DNA of 64,000 bases, from NCBI RefSeq assembly GCF_016618195.1, contig NZ_CP067099.1, positions 248,001 to 312,000 on the forward strand, given 5' to 3'. The notes below the pieces were generated by a model. The model did not search any database and was not told the DNA's origin. It worked only from the letters and a program-made list of their open reading frames with translations. This stretch comes from Providencia manganoxydans. GTDB taxonomy: Bacteria > Pseudomonadota > Gammaproteobacteria > Enterobacterales > Enterobacteriaceae. The position numbers and the translations under genes were made by a program. Positions 26,229 to 35,884 of this stretch are shown here, piece by piece (the first letter of the stretch is position 1; every line of letters begins with the position of its first letter).

Positions 26229-27022
26229 AATCACGACTGAAAAATGCCCTAGCTTTGCTTGAATGCACTCACTTGGACGTATTGGCGAGCCAATTTTTGG
26301 CATTCAGCTTTACGCGTAGCCCATTTAGTGCTCTCGTTGTTTCATTAATAAACCAACCTGAAAATCGTTTACAAAGTTGGAGTATTAAGCAATGTAGCCA
26401 AGTTGAGCAAGGGTATTTGGATGTCGATATTAGCGATGCTGACCATCCATTGATCCAACTGATATCAAAAGGGCAAGTGGTATTATGGGAAGACTTAAAG
26501 CAAGGCACATATATTAACGACAGCCACTTTCGTCAGTTTGTTGCAGAACTCCCTCCGAGAACGGGACTATATAGCTTACCACTGCGAGATTTGCGCAATA
26601 AAACGTGTGGTGCGATCACCCTGTTTGGTCAAGCACTGAATATGGAAAGTTGTGATCAAGGCATTTTCCCTATTTATTGCGCCTTATTTCATCATCAGCT
26701 TAAGAGCATTCTTGAGTTATCACATACGCAACAAAAAATTGCTCATCTGCAATATCTCAATTCGTTACAGCAAGATCGTGAGCGGCAGTTACAAGCTGCG
26801 GTGAATGCGCTAACGATACCCACGACGCCAATAGGAAATAACAATCTGTCTGATTTTAAGCAAATAGATGACTTAACTGTCGCGATAGAAGCCTACGAAG
26901 AGCAAATTCTAAAAGACCGACAACAACAATTTGATGGTGATTTAGAGACGATGGCATCGAGCCTGAATTTATCAAAGCGGTCCCTAATCTATAAATTGAA
27001 AAAATACGGGAGCATGAGATGA
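26225..27022 (+). CDS. GAF + Fis-type HTH protein in the VasH position, lacking the AAA+ domain
   Basis: 265 residues. The first 170 or so resemble the GAF-like sensory part of VasH-type sigma-54 activators (SRSPFSALVVSLIN-like wording, LPPRTGLYSLPLRDLRNKTCGAITLFG). A charged, probably coiled-coil linker follows (about 175-235). The C-terminus is a Fis-type helix-turn-helix: LETMASSLNLSKRSLIYKLKKYG. There is no Walker A, no GAFTGA loop and no AAA+ domain, so it cannot itself activate sigma-54 polymerase. The gene sits between clpV and tagO exactly where V. cholerae carries full-length vasH (about 530 residues). It has intact ATGA overlaps on both sides, so this is not a frameshift remnant. 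Likely a T6SS transcription regulator; mechanism unknown. Confidence 0.8.
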   Translation: MKSRLKNALALLECTHLDVLASQFLAFSFTRSPFSALVVSLINQPENRLQSWSIKQCSQVEQGYLDVDISDADHPLIQLISKGQVVLWEDLKQGTYINDSHFRQFVAELPPRTGLYSLPLRDLRNKTCGAITLFGQALNMESCDQGIFPIYCALFHHQLKSILELSHTQQKIAHLQYLNSLQQDRERQLQAAVNALTIPTTPIGNNNLSDFKQIDDLTVAIEAYEEQILKDRQQQFDGDLETMASSLNLSKRSLIYKLKKYGSMR

Positions 27023-27663
27023 ATATTTCACCGCTAGCAGGAGGGCTAATTGCTGCCTTACTGGCTACGACAACGGCGTCAGCGGACACGACGGAACTGC
27101 AAGCGTTAACCCAAGCGCTATCAGAATGCCGTTTAGAATCATCACAACTGATCCGGCTTGCCTGTTATGACAAGATCATATCGGACTCACCAGTCGAAAC
27201 GCATCTTGATTCGAGCCAAATGGGTAAGGCGTGGCGCCAAGCTATGGAACATGAAATGCACCGAGAAGACAACAGTGCAGGTTTCTTAGTCACTGTGCCA
27301 GAAACAGGGGATTATCCCGTGATCATGACCATACCTGCTATTGGTTTTGCACCGCCACGTCCGGTCATGATGATCAGCTGTATCGACAACATTACTCGGC
27401 TACAGGTCGCGCTACCACGCCAGCAAGAGGCAGGTAGTGTGATGCTCACCACCGATAAAACCCAATTTACCGCTGACTGGTTTCTGCGTGAAAACGGCTA
27501 CGTTTTAGAAGCTAGCCGTGGCATTCCTGGTATTGATGAAATTAAGCGGTTGTTAAATGGTGAAAAATTGACTTTGAAGCTCGCCAACAATGACCGGTTA
27601 ACCTTCAATATTTCTGAAATGTCGGAAGAGATAAAACCGCTCAGAGCGGCTTGCCACTGGTAA
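27019..27663 (+). CDS. tagO: T6SS-associated periplasmic protein TagO (VasI)
   Basis: 214 residues with a signal peptide ending near TTASA (about 22). The mature start ECRLESSQLIRLACYDKI is the family signature, containing two cysteines. The segment PRPVMMISCIDNITRLQVAL also fits VasI/TagO. In V. cholerae, VasI is needed for full secretion; its job is thought to be periplasmic support of the membrane complex. The gene overlaps its upstream neighbour by ATGA and precedes tssA by 5 bp, as in the V. cholerae order. Confidence 0.85.
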   Translation: MNISPLAGGLIAALLATTTASADTTELQALTQALSECRLESSQLIRLACYDKIISDSPVETHLDSSQMGKAWRQAMEHEMHREDNSAGFLVTVPETGDYPVIMTIPAIGFAPPRPVMMISCIDNITRLQVALPRQQEAGSVMLTTDKTQFTADWFLRENGYVLEASRGIPGIDEIKRLLNGEKLTLKLANNDRLTFNISEMSEEIKPLRAACHW

Positions 27664-27668
27664 TTATC

Positions 27669-29126
27669 ATGACGATGAACAAACAACTAAAATGGAAAGA
27701 GCAGCTACTGGCCCCTCTTGATGAGGAAAAGCAAGTTGCACCTATCGCGGATGATAACCCCGATTGGGAATACATTGATGGGGAAATGATTAAGTTTGGC
27801 TCGTTAAGCCACACTCAACTAAATATAGATGAAATCCAACGCAAAGCGCTACAGCTGTTTGCTAATGAAACCAAAGACTTCCGCTTGCTTGTACATCTAT
27901 TGCGCACCTTGCAACATGCAGGGGAACCCAATGAGTTAGCACTGGCGGCTGACTTATTAGCCGAGTTTGTACGCCATTTTTGGGAAAACTGCTATCCACA
28001 AAATAGGCGATTGAAACAACGCTTAGCAGGACAAATTCTGAAGCGTTTTGATACCGTTCAAGACAGTTTTTGCCGACAAGCAAATGTAAACCAGCGTGAT
28101 AATATTTTGGGTTCTTTTGCTTTCTTGGCGAAATCATGGCATGCACAATGTCCTGATTTATCAGCAGAAGTTGATACACTTAGCCGTCGTTATAGCCGCA
28201 TCGAACAAAGTGAACCTGCTTTAGTCGTCGCAGCTACCGCGCCTGCCACCAGTGAACAACCCGTCGTTGACAATGCTCCTCAAGTGCAAGCCCCTGTTAT
28301 CAGTACACCTAAGGTTGAAGTCAATCAAAGCGATGAACGTCAATGGAAGCAAACACTGCTTAAAGTCTCTGAGGCGTTGTGTGAGCAAGCCCCTTCGGAC
28401 GCGGTAGGTTATTGCTTACGTCGTTATGCAATTTGGCATGCCATCAATGCGTTACCTATGGCGAATAATGATGGCAAAACACCATTAGCGCCCGTTTCTC
28501 AAGACCGCATCATTGATTATAAAAATCAAATGGCTCAGCCATCAATAACGCTGCTGAACAATATTGAACAAAGCCTGACGTTGTCTCCGTATTGGCTTGA
28601 AGGCCATATGTTGGCTGGACAGGTCGCAGAAAAACTAGGCTACGGGCTGGTAGGAGAAGCTATCGCTCAAGAATTACAGCTATTTTTAAATCGTTTACCT
28701 GACCTGGCTAAGCTCAGTTTTTCCGATATGAGCCCTTTCTTACCTGAAGAGGTGCAATCTTGGTTGAATGGCTTCCAAAAATCAGCCAATAGCCAATCAG
28801 CAACGGGTTCGCACAGTTTACAGGCTGAGCAACAAGAGATTTTACAATGTTTTGAAGAGCATGGGCTCAGTGAAGCACTAAAACGCGTTGAAAGCTTTAT
28901 TGCTGCAACAGAAGAGCCTAGAGCACGTTTTTATAGCCAGTTGTTATCTGCACAGTTATTTGAGCAAGCAGGTATGACACACATGGCTGAGAACCTTTAT
29001 CTGCAACTGCATACTGCCGCATTACATTATTCGCTATCAGACTGGGAGCCCGATTTGCTCAATCGTTTAGCACGCAAAGCGCAAGAAAAGCAGGAAATGA
29101 CCTTTGATAGGAATTCACAACAATGA
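27669..29126 (+). CDS. tssA: T6SS protein TssA (ImpA family, VasJ type)
   Basis: 485 residues from the ATG at 27669 (a second ATG at 27675 is possible). The N-terminal ImpA domain contains WEYIDGEMIKFGSLSHTQLN and DFRLLVHLLRTLQHAGE, then FVRHFWENCYPQNRRLKQR. A proline/alanine-rich linker (about 195-230) leads to a helical C-terminal region resembling VasJ. TssA proteins cap and guide sheath/tube polymerisation. It lies directly before tssM with an ATGA overlap. Confidence 0.9.
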   Translation: MTMNKQLKWKEQLLAPLDEEKQVAPIADDNPDWEYIDGEMIKFGSLSHTQLNIDEIQRKALQLFANETKDFRLLVHLLRTLQHAGEPNELALAADLLAEFVRHFWENCYPQNRRLKQRLAGQILKRFDTVQDSFCRQANVNQRDNILGSFAFLAKSWHAQCPDLSAEVDTLSRRYSRIEQSEPALVVAATAPATSEQPVVDNAPQVQAPVISTPKVEVNQSDERQWKQTLLKVSEALCEQAPSDAVGYCLRRYAIWHAINALPMANNDGKTPLAPVSQDRIIDYKNQMAQPSITLLNNIEQSLTLSPYWLEGHMLAGQVAEKLGYGLVGEAIAQELQLFLNRLPDLAKLSFSDMSPFLPEEVQSWLNGFQKSANSQSATGSHSLQAEQQEILQCFEEHGLSEALKRVESFIAATEEPRARFYSQLLSAQLFEQAGMTHMAENLYLQLHTAALHYSLSDWEPDLLNRLARKAQEKQEMTFDRNSQQ

Positions 29127-32100
29127 AATTATCTTTTCTATCCATACCAAAAATAACAGGTTCTCTTAAGAAACTGTTTTTTGGCGATAAATCAAAAATT
29201 AAATCATTTTTACTGCTGTGCTTAGCACTGATCCCTGCCATTTTGATTATCTGGATTTGGTGGTGGGGGCCTGAATTTCGCTATCAAGACGACTATCCAC
29301 TGAAAGAGCTGAGTGCACGTTGGTTGGCAACAATTGTGATCGTACTGGTTATTGTCAGTTGGATAGGTTACGCCACATGGAAACGGGTGAAAAAACTAGA
29401 AAGCCTCAAGCTAGATGTTGAGCTAGCCGTTGTTGATCCTGTTCGTCATGATATTGATTTCCAGAACCGTTACCTTGATTACTGGAAAGCCCAATTCACT
29501 CGCCATCTAAATGGGCATACCAACTCAGTTTATCTACGCCCTTGGTACTTTGTCTTAGGCGATAATGAGAGTGGCAAGCAAACCCTGTTGAAAAACAGCC
29601 TCAATACCTTGGATATTGCACCGACTGAAAATGTTGTCAGTGATCATAAATTACCTATACATATTCAATGTTTGCTGGCAGATAACGCTGTGTTATTTGT
29701 TCCTGATGGCAAATTACTAACCCAACCGATGGGACCAGACGATAAGCCTCAGCTATACCATCGTTTATGGAATGAATTGCTGGATTGGTTAAATACTAAT
29801 CGTTCAAGACAACCGATGAACGGAATTGTTTTAACCATTGATACCTTAGCGTTATTAACGAACTCGAAAGAAAAAAATGGCCAGTTGATTGCTGATTTAC
29901 ACATGCGCATTGAAGAGGTGCGTATGACATTCAATAGTCAGTTACCACTGTATATCGTATTCACTAAGCTCGATTTATTACGTGGATTCGACGCGATGTT
30001 CCAGTCGTTGGACGCTCAGCAACGCAGCCAAGTACTCGGTATTTCTTTTAGCGCTAAAGAAAATGCAAATTGGGAAAAGCAACTCAATGCATTTTGGACG
30101 CAATGGGTAAGCCAAATGAATAGCGCATTGCCTGAGATGATGCTAAATCGCCCTGAAGGCAGTCAACGTAGCGATCTGTTCAGCTTTGTTCGCCAAATTG
30201 AAGGTTTGCAAAGCAGTGTTACCAAACTGATATCCTCATTGATAGCGAACAACGAGCAAAAAAATATCCGTCTAAGAGGGGTATATCTCACTTCAGCAAC
30301 ACAAGTTGGGCAAATCGATGATGTCTTTAGCCAAACTGCTTCTGTTCAATATCATTTACCTACAGCACCGTTAACCACTTGGCCGATCGCCGATACTCAC
30401 CCATATTTCACCCAAAACTTATTCAGTGATGTGTTATTTAGTGAACCAAATCTCGCGGCAGAAAACCATTATTGGTTGAAAAAACACCGTACTCGCTTGC
30501 TGGTTGCTTCAGCGGTGAGTGTGGTTGGTTTGCTGGTGGTATGGAATGGTTGGAGCCATTACTACAATAAAAACTACCGTGCGGGTGAAAACGTCCTCAA
30601 CGAAGTGAAATCTTTCCGTGCGATAGAATCGAGCACCACGAAAGATGTGGATGGTAGCAAGCAGCTTCCTGTATTGAACCCATTAAGAGAAGCAACATTG
30701 GCCTATGGAAACCATCGCGAGAAGAGTGGTTTACTATCGGAAATGGGCCTATATCAAGGTCAAAAAGTGGGGCCACAGGTTGAGAGCGTTTATCTACAAT
30801 TGCTGACGGAGCGCTTTTTGCCTGCGATCATGGCAGGACTGCTCACTGAGTTAAATAGCGCAGAAAAAGGCAGTGAAGAGAAGTTGGAAATCTTGCGTGT
30901 AATGCGCATGTTGGAAGATAAAAGTGGTCGCAACAATGGTTTAGTTGAGGACTATATGGCGAATTATTGGAGCCAAATCTTCACAGGGCAAAGAGACATC
31001 CAATCGCAACTACGTGGTCACTTACATTACGCGTTAGAGCATACCGACTGGCAGGCAGAACGTAATAGCGGCTCGGCTATTGCCAATAAAACCTTTGCAC
31101 CGTTTGCAAAACCAATCAGTGATGCACAAAAAGAACTCAGCGCCCTCTCGCTGTATCAACGTGTTTACCAAACACTCAAATTGAAAGCCAACCAAACATT
31201 GTCATCGCCACTTAACCTACGCCATCAAATTGGCCCTGGTTTTAACTCAGTATTCACGGCAATTGATGAAGATAAGCTAGAAATTCCACAATTTCTGACC
31301 CGTTCGGGACTCATTAACTATTTCATCAGACAAAATGATGAGCTGGTTGATCTGACATTATTGGATGCTTGGGTGCTGAACCTAGCACGTAATACTCAAT
31401 ACAGTGACAGTGACCGTAAAGAGATCCAACGTCAGATCAGCGAGCAATATCTCAGCGACTACACTGCGCAATGGCGTGGTGCAATGAGCAACTTAGAGAT
31501 CCGCGAGTTTGATACAATCCAAGACGAAATCAACGCATTGGAACAAATCATTAGTGGTGAGCAGCCACTACGTCGCGCACTGCAAGTACTCAGAGACAAC
31601 ACCTCTCTGCCTGCCATTGATAGCGCATTATCTTCGTCAGAACAAAAGAAACTGATGGAAGAGCCTAAATACAAGCTGTTAAGTCGACTAGACAGAGAGT
31701 TTTCACCAGAAACGGAGATTTTAGTCAGTAATAACGGTGAAAACCTCCAAAATCTCAATCAAAAACTGAACGACCTACACCGTTACTTGTTGAGTATTCA
31801 AAACTCACCTGTTCCGGGCAAAGCGGCATTAAAAGCGGTATCGATGCGTTTGAATGACAACAATCGCGATGTGATTTTTGAGTTATCACAAATGGCCAAA
31901 ACATTGCCAGAGCCATTGAACCGTTGGGTGGGCGATCTTGCTGACCAAGCATGGAATGTGGTGCAAAAAGAAGCGATCCGTTACATGGAAGTGGAATGGA
32001 ATGAAAATGTGGTCAAACAATATAACGCTTATATTGCAGGGCGTTATCCATTCAATCCGAAATCAACCCAAGACGTACCACTGAGTGAATTTGAACGTTT

Positions 32101-32671
32101 CTTTAAACCAAATGGCACTATCGATAGCTTCTATCAGCAAAATCTACGCTTGTTTGTAGAAAATAACTTGATTGAAAACATGGATGGGCAGTCGCTGATC
32201 CGCCCTGATGTATTGGCACAAATCGAAGTCGCAAATCGTATTCGAGACACCTTCTTTACTGCTCAAGGTAACCTTGAAACCCAGTTTGCGGTTGAACCAC
32301 TGTCACTCTCAGGCAACAAGCGTCGCAGTATTTTGAACCTTGATGGACAGATTATTGATTATTCACATGGTCGCAGTAATACCGTGCACATGGTTTGGCC
32401 AAACTCCATGCGTTCAAATATTGAAAGTAAGCTCACGTTAGTTCCGCTTTCAGGTGATAAATCGCCGCGTGCCTTAAGTTTTAGTGGCCCATGGGCGCAG
32501 TTACGTCTGATCGACAGCGGTAAGTTAATGAATGTAAAACCAAACTCCTTCGATGTTCGTTTCAGTATCGATGGCGGTGACATGACTTACCGTGTGCAAA
32601 TCGACGAATCTAACAACCCATTCTTTGGGGGATTATTTACCCGATTCCGTTTACCGGAAACCCTTTACTAA
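29123..32671 (+). CDS. tssM: T6SS inner-membrane protein TssM (IcmF)
   Basis: 1182 residues, normal for TssM. Two N-terminal membrane helices (FLLLCLALIPAILIIWIWWW and TIVIVLVIVSWIGYATW) bracket a short loop. A cytoplasmic IcmF GTPase-like domain follows, with a third helix near 470 (LLVASAVSVVGLLVVW), then a large periplasmic part. The Walker A position reads GDNESGKQT, where the residue after Lys is Gln, so nucleotide binding may be weak or lost, as in several TssM proteins. It is the core of the envelope-spanning complex with TssJ and TssL. Confidence 0.96.
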   Translation: MKLSFLSIPKITGSLKKLFFGDKSKIKSFLLLCLALIPAILIIWIWWWGPEFRYQDDYPLKELSARWLATIVIVLVIVSWIGYATWKRVKKLESLKLDVELAVVDPVRHDIDFQNRYLDYWKAQFTRHLNGHTNSVYLRPWYFVLGDNESGKQTLLKNSLNTLDIAPTENVVSDHKLPIHIQCLLADNAVLFVPDGKLLTQPMGPDDKPQLYHRLWNELLDWLNTNRSRQPMNGIVLTIDTLALLTNSKEKNGQLIADLHMRIEEVRMTFNSQLPLYIVFTKLDLLRGFDAMFQSLDAQQRSQVLGISFSAKENANWEKQLNAFWTQWVSQMNSALPEMMLNRPEGSQRSDLFSFVRQIEGLQSSVTKLISSLIANNEQKNIRLRGVYLTSATQVGQIDDVFSQTASVQYHLPTAPLTTWPIADTHPYFTQNLFSDVLFSEPNLAAENHYWLKKHRTRLLVASAVSVVGLLVVWNGWSHYYNKNYRAGENVLNEVKSFRAIESSTTKDVDGSKQLPVLNPLREATLAYGNHREKSGLLSEMGLYQGQKVGPQVESVYLQLLTERFLPAIMAGLLTELNSAEKGSEEKLEILRVMRMLEDKSGRNNGLVEDYMANYWSQIFTGQRDIQSQLRGHLHYALEHTDWQAERNSGSAIANKTFAPFAKPISDAQKELSALSLYQRVYQTLKLKANQTLSSPLNLRHQIGPGFNSVFTAIDEDKLEIPQFLTRSGLINYFIRQNDELVDLTLLDAWVLNLARNTQYSDSDRKEIQRQISEQYLSDYTAQWRGAMSNLEIREFDTIQDEINALEQIISGEQPLRRALQVLRDNTSLPAIDSALSSSEQKKLMEEPKYKLLSRLDREFSPETEILVSNNGENLQNLNQKLNDLHRYLLSIQNSPVPGKAALKAVSMRLNDNNRDVIFELSQMAKTLPEPLNRWVGDLADQAWNVVQKEAIRYMEVEWNENVVKQYNAYIAGRYPFNPKSTQDVPLSEFERFFKPNGTIDSFYQQNLRLFVENNLIENMDGQSLIRPDVLAQIEVANRIRDTFFTAQGNLETQFAVEPLSLSGNKRRSILNLDGQIIDYSHGRSNTVHMVWPNSMRSNIESKLTLVPLSGDKSPRALSFSGPWAQLRLIDSGKLMNVKPNSFDVRFSIDGGDMTYRVQIDESNNPFFGGLFTRFRLPETLY

Positions 32672-32709
32672 TGTGCTTTTCGGTATAACAACAAAGGAAT
32701 AGCGAAATA

Positions 32710-34038
32710 ATGAGTACGCAATCTGAAAATTTAGTGATCAAAGTGGGAGGGTCTCCGTTGGAGACCCCTGAATTTATCGCCTTGAAAGCCGAGTTCAATA
32801 AACTGAACCATCCCGCTCGTCCTGAAGTGAGCTGGACATTAATTGAATCGCTTTGCCTAACATTATTCAAAAACCACGGTATTGATTTACAAAGTGGTAT
32901 TTATTACACCATGGCACGATTACAGCTGCATGGATTAAGTGGTTTTACTGAAGGGTGTGAACTGCTAGCCAGTGTCGTTGTCACTCAGTGGGAACACTTG
33001 TGGCCAGAGCAGCCACATCATCGCGCCGATATTCTAAATTGGTTTAACAGCCGCGCAGGCTCTACCCTGCGCCAACTTACTTTTGATACCAATGATTTAC
33101 GTCTGATCTACCGTTCCGAACGAGCTCTACAGCTGATTATCGATAAACTGGCACAAACCACATGGTCAAAGGTGCCTAAGCTAGAAAATCTACTGTGGTT
33201 CTTCCAAAACTCGGCGAAAAATCTAGAACAGCGCGAAGACTCTCTGAGTAAAATAAAAAGCCAAGCGGTAAAACTGCCACCGTTGGTGTATATCCAACAA
33301 CCGAAAGCTCAGCAAGAACCGCCAATACAATCGATTGTTATTGAAACGCCGACGCCTTCAGAGCCTGCTCCGTTACCTATCCATGACAAAATGAGTGCAA
33401 CAAAAGGCTTTCTTATCGGCGTAATTGCGAGTGCCGTGGTCTTTGCAAGTATTGGTTATCCGATATATTACTCACTCAAACAAGCGCTTGTTGCGACCAC
33501 TTCAGTACCTGAAGGTGCCGCAGCGCACTGGTTATTTAAACCTGAACTAGCCAGCTATTCAGACAGTCTTAATCTGTTAGAAAAACAATCCCCAGTCTTT
33601 AGTTTAAAACAGTCTGATGCCCTAGTGGACACAGCAAAAAGGCTCTGGCCGAACGATGCCGATCAAGCCTACGCAAGCCGCAATTGGCAAAATCTCATTA
33701 CGACTCGGTTAGAGAATGCCCCTATTGATGATAGCTGGTCAGAAACATCGTCGTTATTACAACAGTTGTCAGACAAGATTGTTATGCAAGAGCGTAATCG
33801 CGGGAGTTTCACTCTGTCTTATTTAAAAACGGCGATTTATGACATTCAAAAACAACATAACAAAAGCACGCCAGTAGAAGAAAAACTGCGTGAGTTTGCA
33901 CTGCAAATCGAAAGTGGCCAGCCAATTTCGCCAACGCTGATTAGCAATATTGATGGGCAAATTAACGGCTTACTGGCGCGTTACTACGAACTGCAAAAGC
34001 AGGCGGAAAAGCAGGGACTAAAACCCAACTCATACTAA
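32710..34038 (+). CDS. vasL: T6SS VasL-like protein (ImpA N-terminal domain plus membrane helix)
   Basis: 442 residues. The N-terminal ImpA-like domain (about 10-170) shows SGIYYTMARLQLHGLSGFTEG and WEHLWPEQPHHRADILNWF. A linker is followed by a single membrane helix, GFLIGVIASAVVFASIGYPI, and a helical C-terminal VasL domain (about 265-440). In V. cholerae vasL also follows the tssM gene (vasK) and precedes vgrG-3. VasL proteins are TssA-like accessory factors of the membrane/baseplate; the exact role is not settled. It is 38 bp after tssM. Confidence 0.88.
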   Translation: MSTQSENLVIKVGGSPLETPEFIALKAEFNKLNHPARPEVSWTLIESLCLTLFKNHGIDLQSGIYYTMARLQLHGLSGFTEGCELLASVVVTQWEHLWPEQPHHRADILNWFNSRAGSTLRQLTFDTNDLRLIYRSERALQLIIDKLAQTTWSKVPKLENLLWFFQNSAKNLEQREDSLSKIKSQAVKLPPLVYIQQPKAQQEPPIQSIVIETPTPSEPAPLPIHDKMSATKGFLIGVIASAVVFASIGYPIYYSLKQALVATTSVPEGAAAHWLFKPELASYSDSLNLLEKQSPVFSLKQSDALVDTAKRLWPNDADQAYASRNWQNLITTRLENAPIDDSWSETSSLLQQLSDKIVMQERNRGSFTLSYLKTAIYDIQKQHNKSTPVEEKLREFALQIESGQPISPTLISNIDGQINGLLARYYELQKQAEKQGLKPNSY

Positions 34039-34077
34039 AACATAGGTTGATAGCGTGACGGCGGAAAGAGATAAATA

Positions 34078-35814
34078 ATGAGTGAAATTAAATACCTACA
34101 AGAAAAGCAATATTTGCAGAAATTGGCTGATAATTATGCACAAGAGAAACCTCACCTTGCGCATGTTTTAGATCCACAAGATCCGCACACGGGCTACCTA
34201 CTTGAAGGGTTTGCTTTTCTTTCCGCGCGATTGCAAGAAAAAATCGATGATGCTTTTCCTGAGATCACCTTACCGCTATTACAGCGTCTAGGCTCTCAGG
34301 CTATCAAAGGGTTACCTTCGACCACCATTATTCAGGTCGATCAAACTGAGGTGGTTAGCTATCCTTATGATATTCCAGCAGGTCATTCAGTTTTAGGGCC
34401 TGATGGCAGTAGTTTTAGTTTGTGCTACGGCATGACTTTACAACCATTTTCAATTGTTGAGAAAAAAATTACCCATCAACCTAACCGCAGCTGCATTTCA
34501 CTGAGTGTGAAGTATCGTGGTGAAGCGACTTCACAGGCAACAGCAGCCTTGAACCTGTTTTTAAGTAAAGAAAAAATTGTTGCAGATGCTTTAATGCTAG
34601 GCTTTAGCCAATATTTTGATTATATCGAGCTGTCTCATAATAATAAGCAATATCGTGGTAACAATATCGATTTTTACTTTGAACCGAAAATCGGTAAACA
34701 GTATCAAATTTTTCAGCAATCGGAGCGTGGTCTATCGGCACCTCAGCAGTTGCTTGAAGGCTTCTATCTACCGCATGTGCATCATTTTATTGATATTGAT
34801 GTACCCTCAATAGTGAAAGAACTGGATTGGCAAACTGATCCCATAGTCGTGATCAATATTTACTTCAATCAGCAGTTGCCAATCACCCCCGCCCAATGCG
34901 AAGAAAGCTTCTATTTAAACTGTGTGCCGACGATTGATCGCGAAAAACAAAACGAATTGAAAATGGATTTTCAGTACGGTGAATCGTCTTATTTATTGCC
35001 TATCCCTGCTAATCACTATTTGGCGAGTTTATCGGATGTTCAGCTGGCATTGCAGTCTCATGAAGCCGAGCGTGGGGTGTATTGCGATTTTTACCCGATG
35101 ACCGATTTCACGGCGGCATCGCGATTACTCCCTCAATATCAACAAGCGCTGTTTTATGCGTTGACTATCGATACCGATATTCGCGGGCGCACCCTGTATT
35201 ACTTGAATTTCTATACCAATCAGGGTGAACCCATGACGTTACCGCCGAGCCTGTGTTTCTCCTGCCAATACATTAGTTTTGAACATTATCAAGACAGCCG
35301 TGTGGGAGTCTTAAATCGGCACGATGAAGCCGTACCTGAAGGGGTGGTAACGAAAAATATCACTGCATTATCAAATTGTTATCCGCCGATTGTGAATGAT
35401 AAATATTATTGGCAGCTGCTTTCCCATTACAGCGCCAATGCCTTTATGTTGATGTCATTGTCGACCATCAAGCAGATGTTATCAGACTATATTTTATACC
35501 GTGAAAACGACCGGCAAGTGACCCGAAAATTGGAACGTCTCCTTTCGGGCTGTGTTGCACTGGATACGCATCTCTATGATTACATTCTCAAAGGTAAGAC
35601 TCACCGCTGCTTATCGCTGAGCCTAACCCTCGATAGAGCGCAATTTGAAAATGAAGGCGAGGCCTTTATGTTTGTGACGCATTTGTACCATTTTTTCCCA
35701 TTTTGTTTATCTGAAAACATGTTGTTAGAGATGTCAGTGAACTTTGGCGATAGCGATTTACCGACGTGGTATTTATCGCCCTCACCGTTACAAGGCTATA
35801 AATCGCTGTTGTAA
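34078..35814 (+). CDS. Second TssF-family baseplate protein
   Basis: 578 residues and full length. It begins with the TssF pattern IKYLQEKQYLQKLADNYAQE, EKPHLAHVLD and EGFAFLSARLQEKIDDAFPE. Later landmarks ISLSVKYRG and SLSLTLDRAQFENEGEAFMF match the TssF core and C-terminal region. It is clearly diverged from the tssF at 16881 and has no tssG, tssE or tssK beside it. It sits between vasL and vgrG, a position with no counterpart in the V. cholerae cluster. It may be a wedge variant matched to the adjacent VgrG, or a paralogue replacing TssF under some conditions; both are speculation. No frameshift or truncation is seen. Confidence 0.88.
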   Translation: MSEIKYLQEKQYLQKLADNYAQEKPHLAHVLDPQDPHTGYLLEGFAFLSARLQEKIDDAFPEITLPLLQRLGSQAIKGLPSTTIIQVDQTEVVSYPYDIPAGHSVLGPDGSSFSLCYGMTLQPFSIVEKKITHQPNRSCISLSVKYRGEATSQATAALNLFLSKEKIVADALMLGFSQYFDYIELSHNNKQYRGNNIDFYFEPKIGKQYQIFQQSERGLSAPQQLLEGFYLPHVHHFIDIDVPSIVKELDWQTDPIVVINIYFNQQLPITPAQCEESFYLNCVPTIDREKQNELKMDFQYGESSYLLPIPANHYLASLSDVQLALQSHEAERGVYCDFYPMTDFTAASRLLPQYQQALFYALTIDTDIRGRTLYYLNFYTNQGEPMTLPPSLCFSCQYISFEHYQDSRVGVLNRHDEAVPEGVVTKNITALSNCYPPIVNDKYYWQLLSHYSANAFMLMSLSTIKQMLSDYILYRENDRQVTRKLERLLSGCVALDTHLYDYILKGKTHRCLSLSLTLDRAQFENEGEAFMFVTHLYHFFPFCLSENMLLEMSVNFGDSDLPTWYLSPSPLQGYKSLL

Positions 35815-35884
35815 CCATCATTAAAGGATGGCGTGGTGACCGACTGCGCCTGATGACACATTGAATTAAGTAGGGAAACCACTG

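Noticed and set aside
29123..32671. Degenerate Walker A in TssM as a sign of a broken gene
   Set aside because: The gene is full length and several TssM proteins lack a canonical Walker A, so this is noted in the annotation but not treated as a defect.
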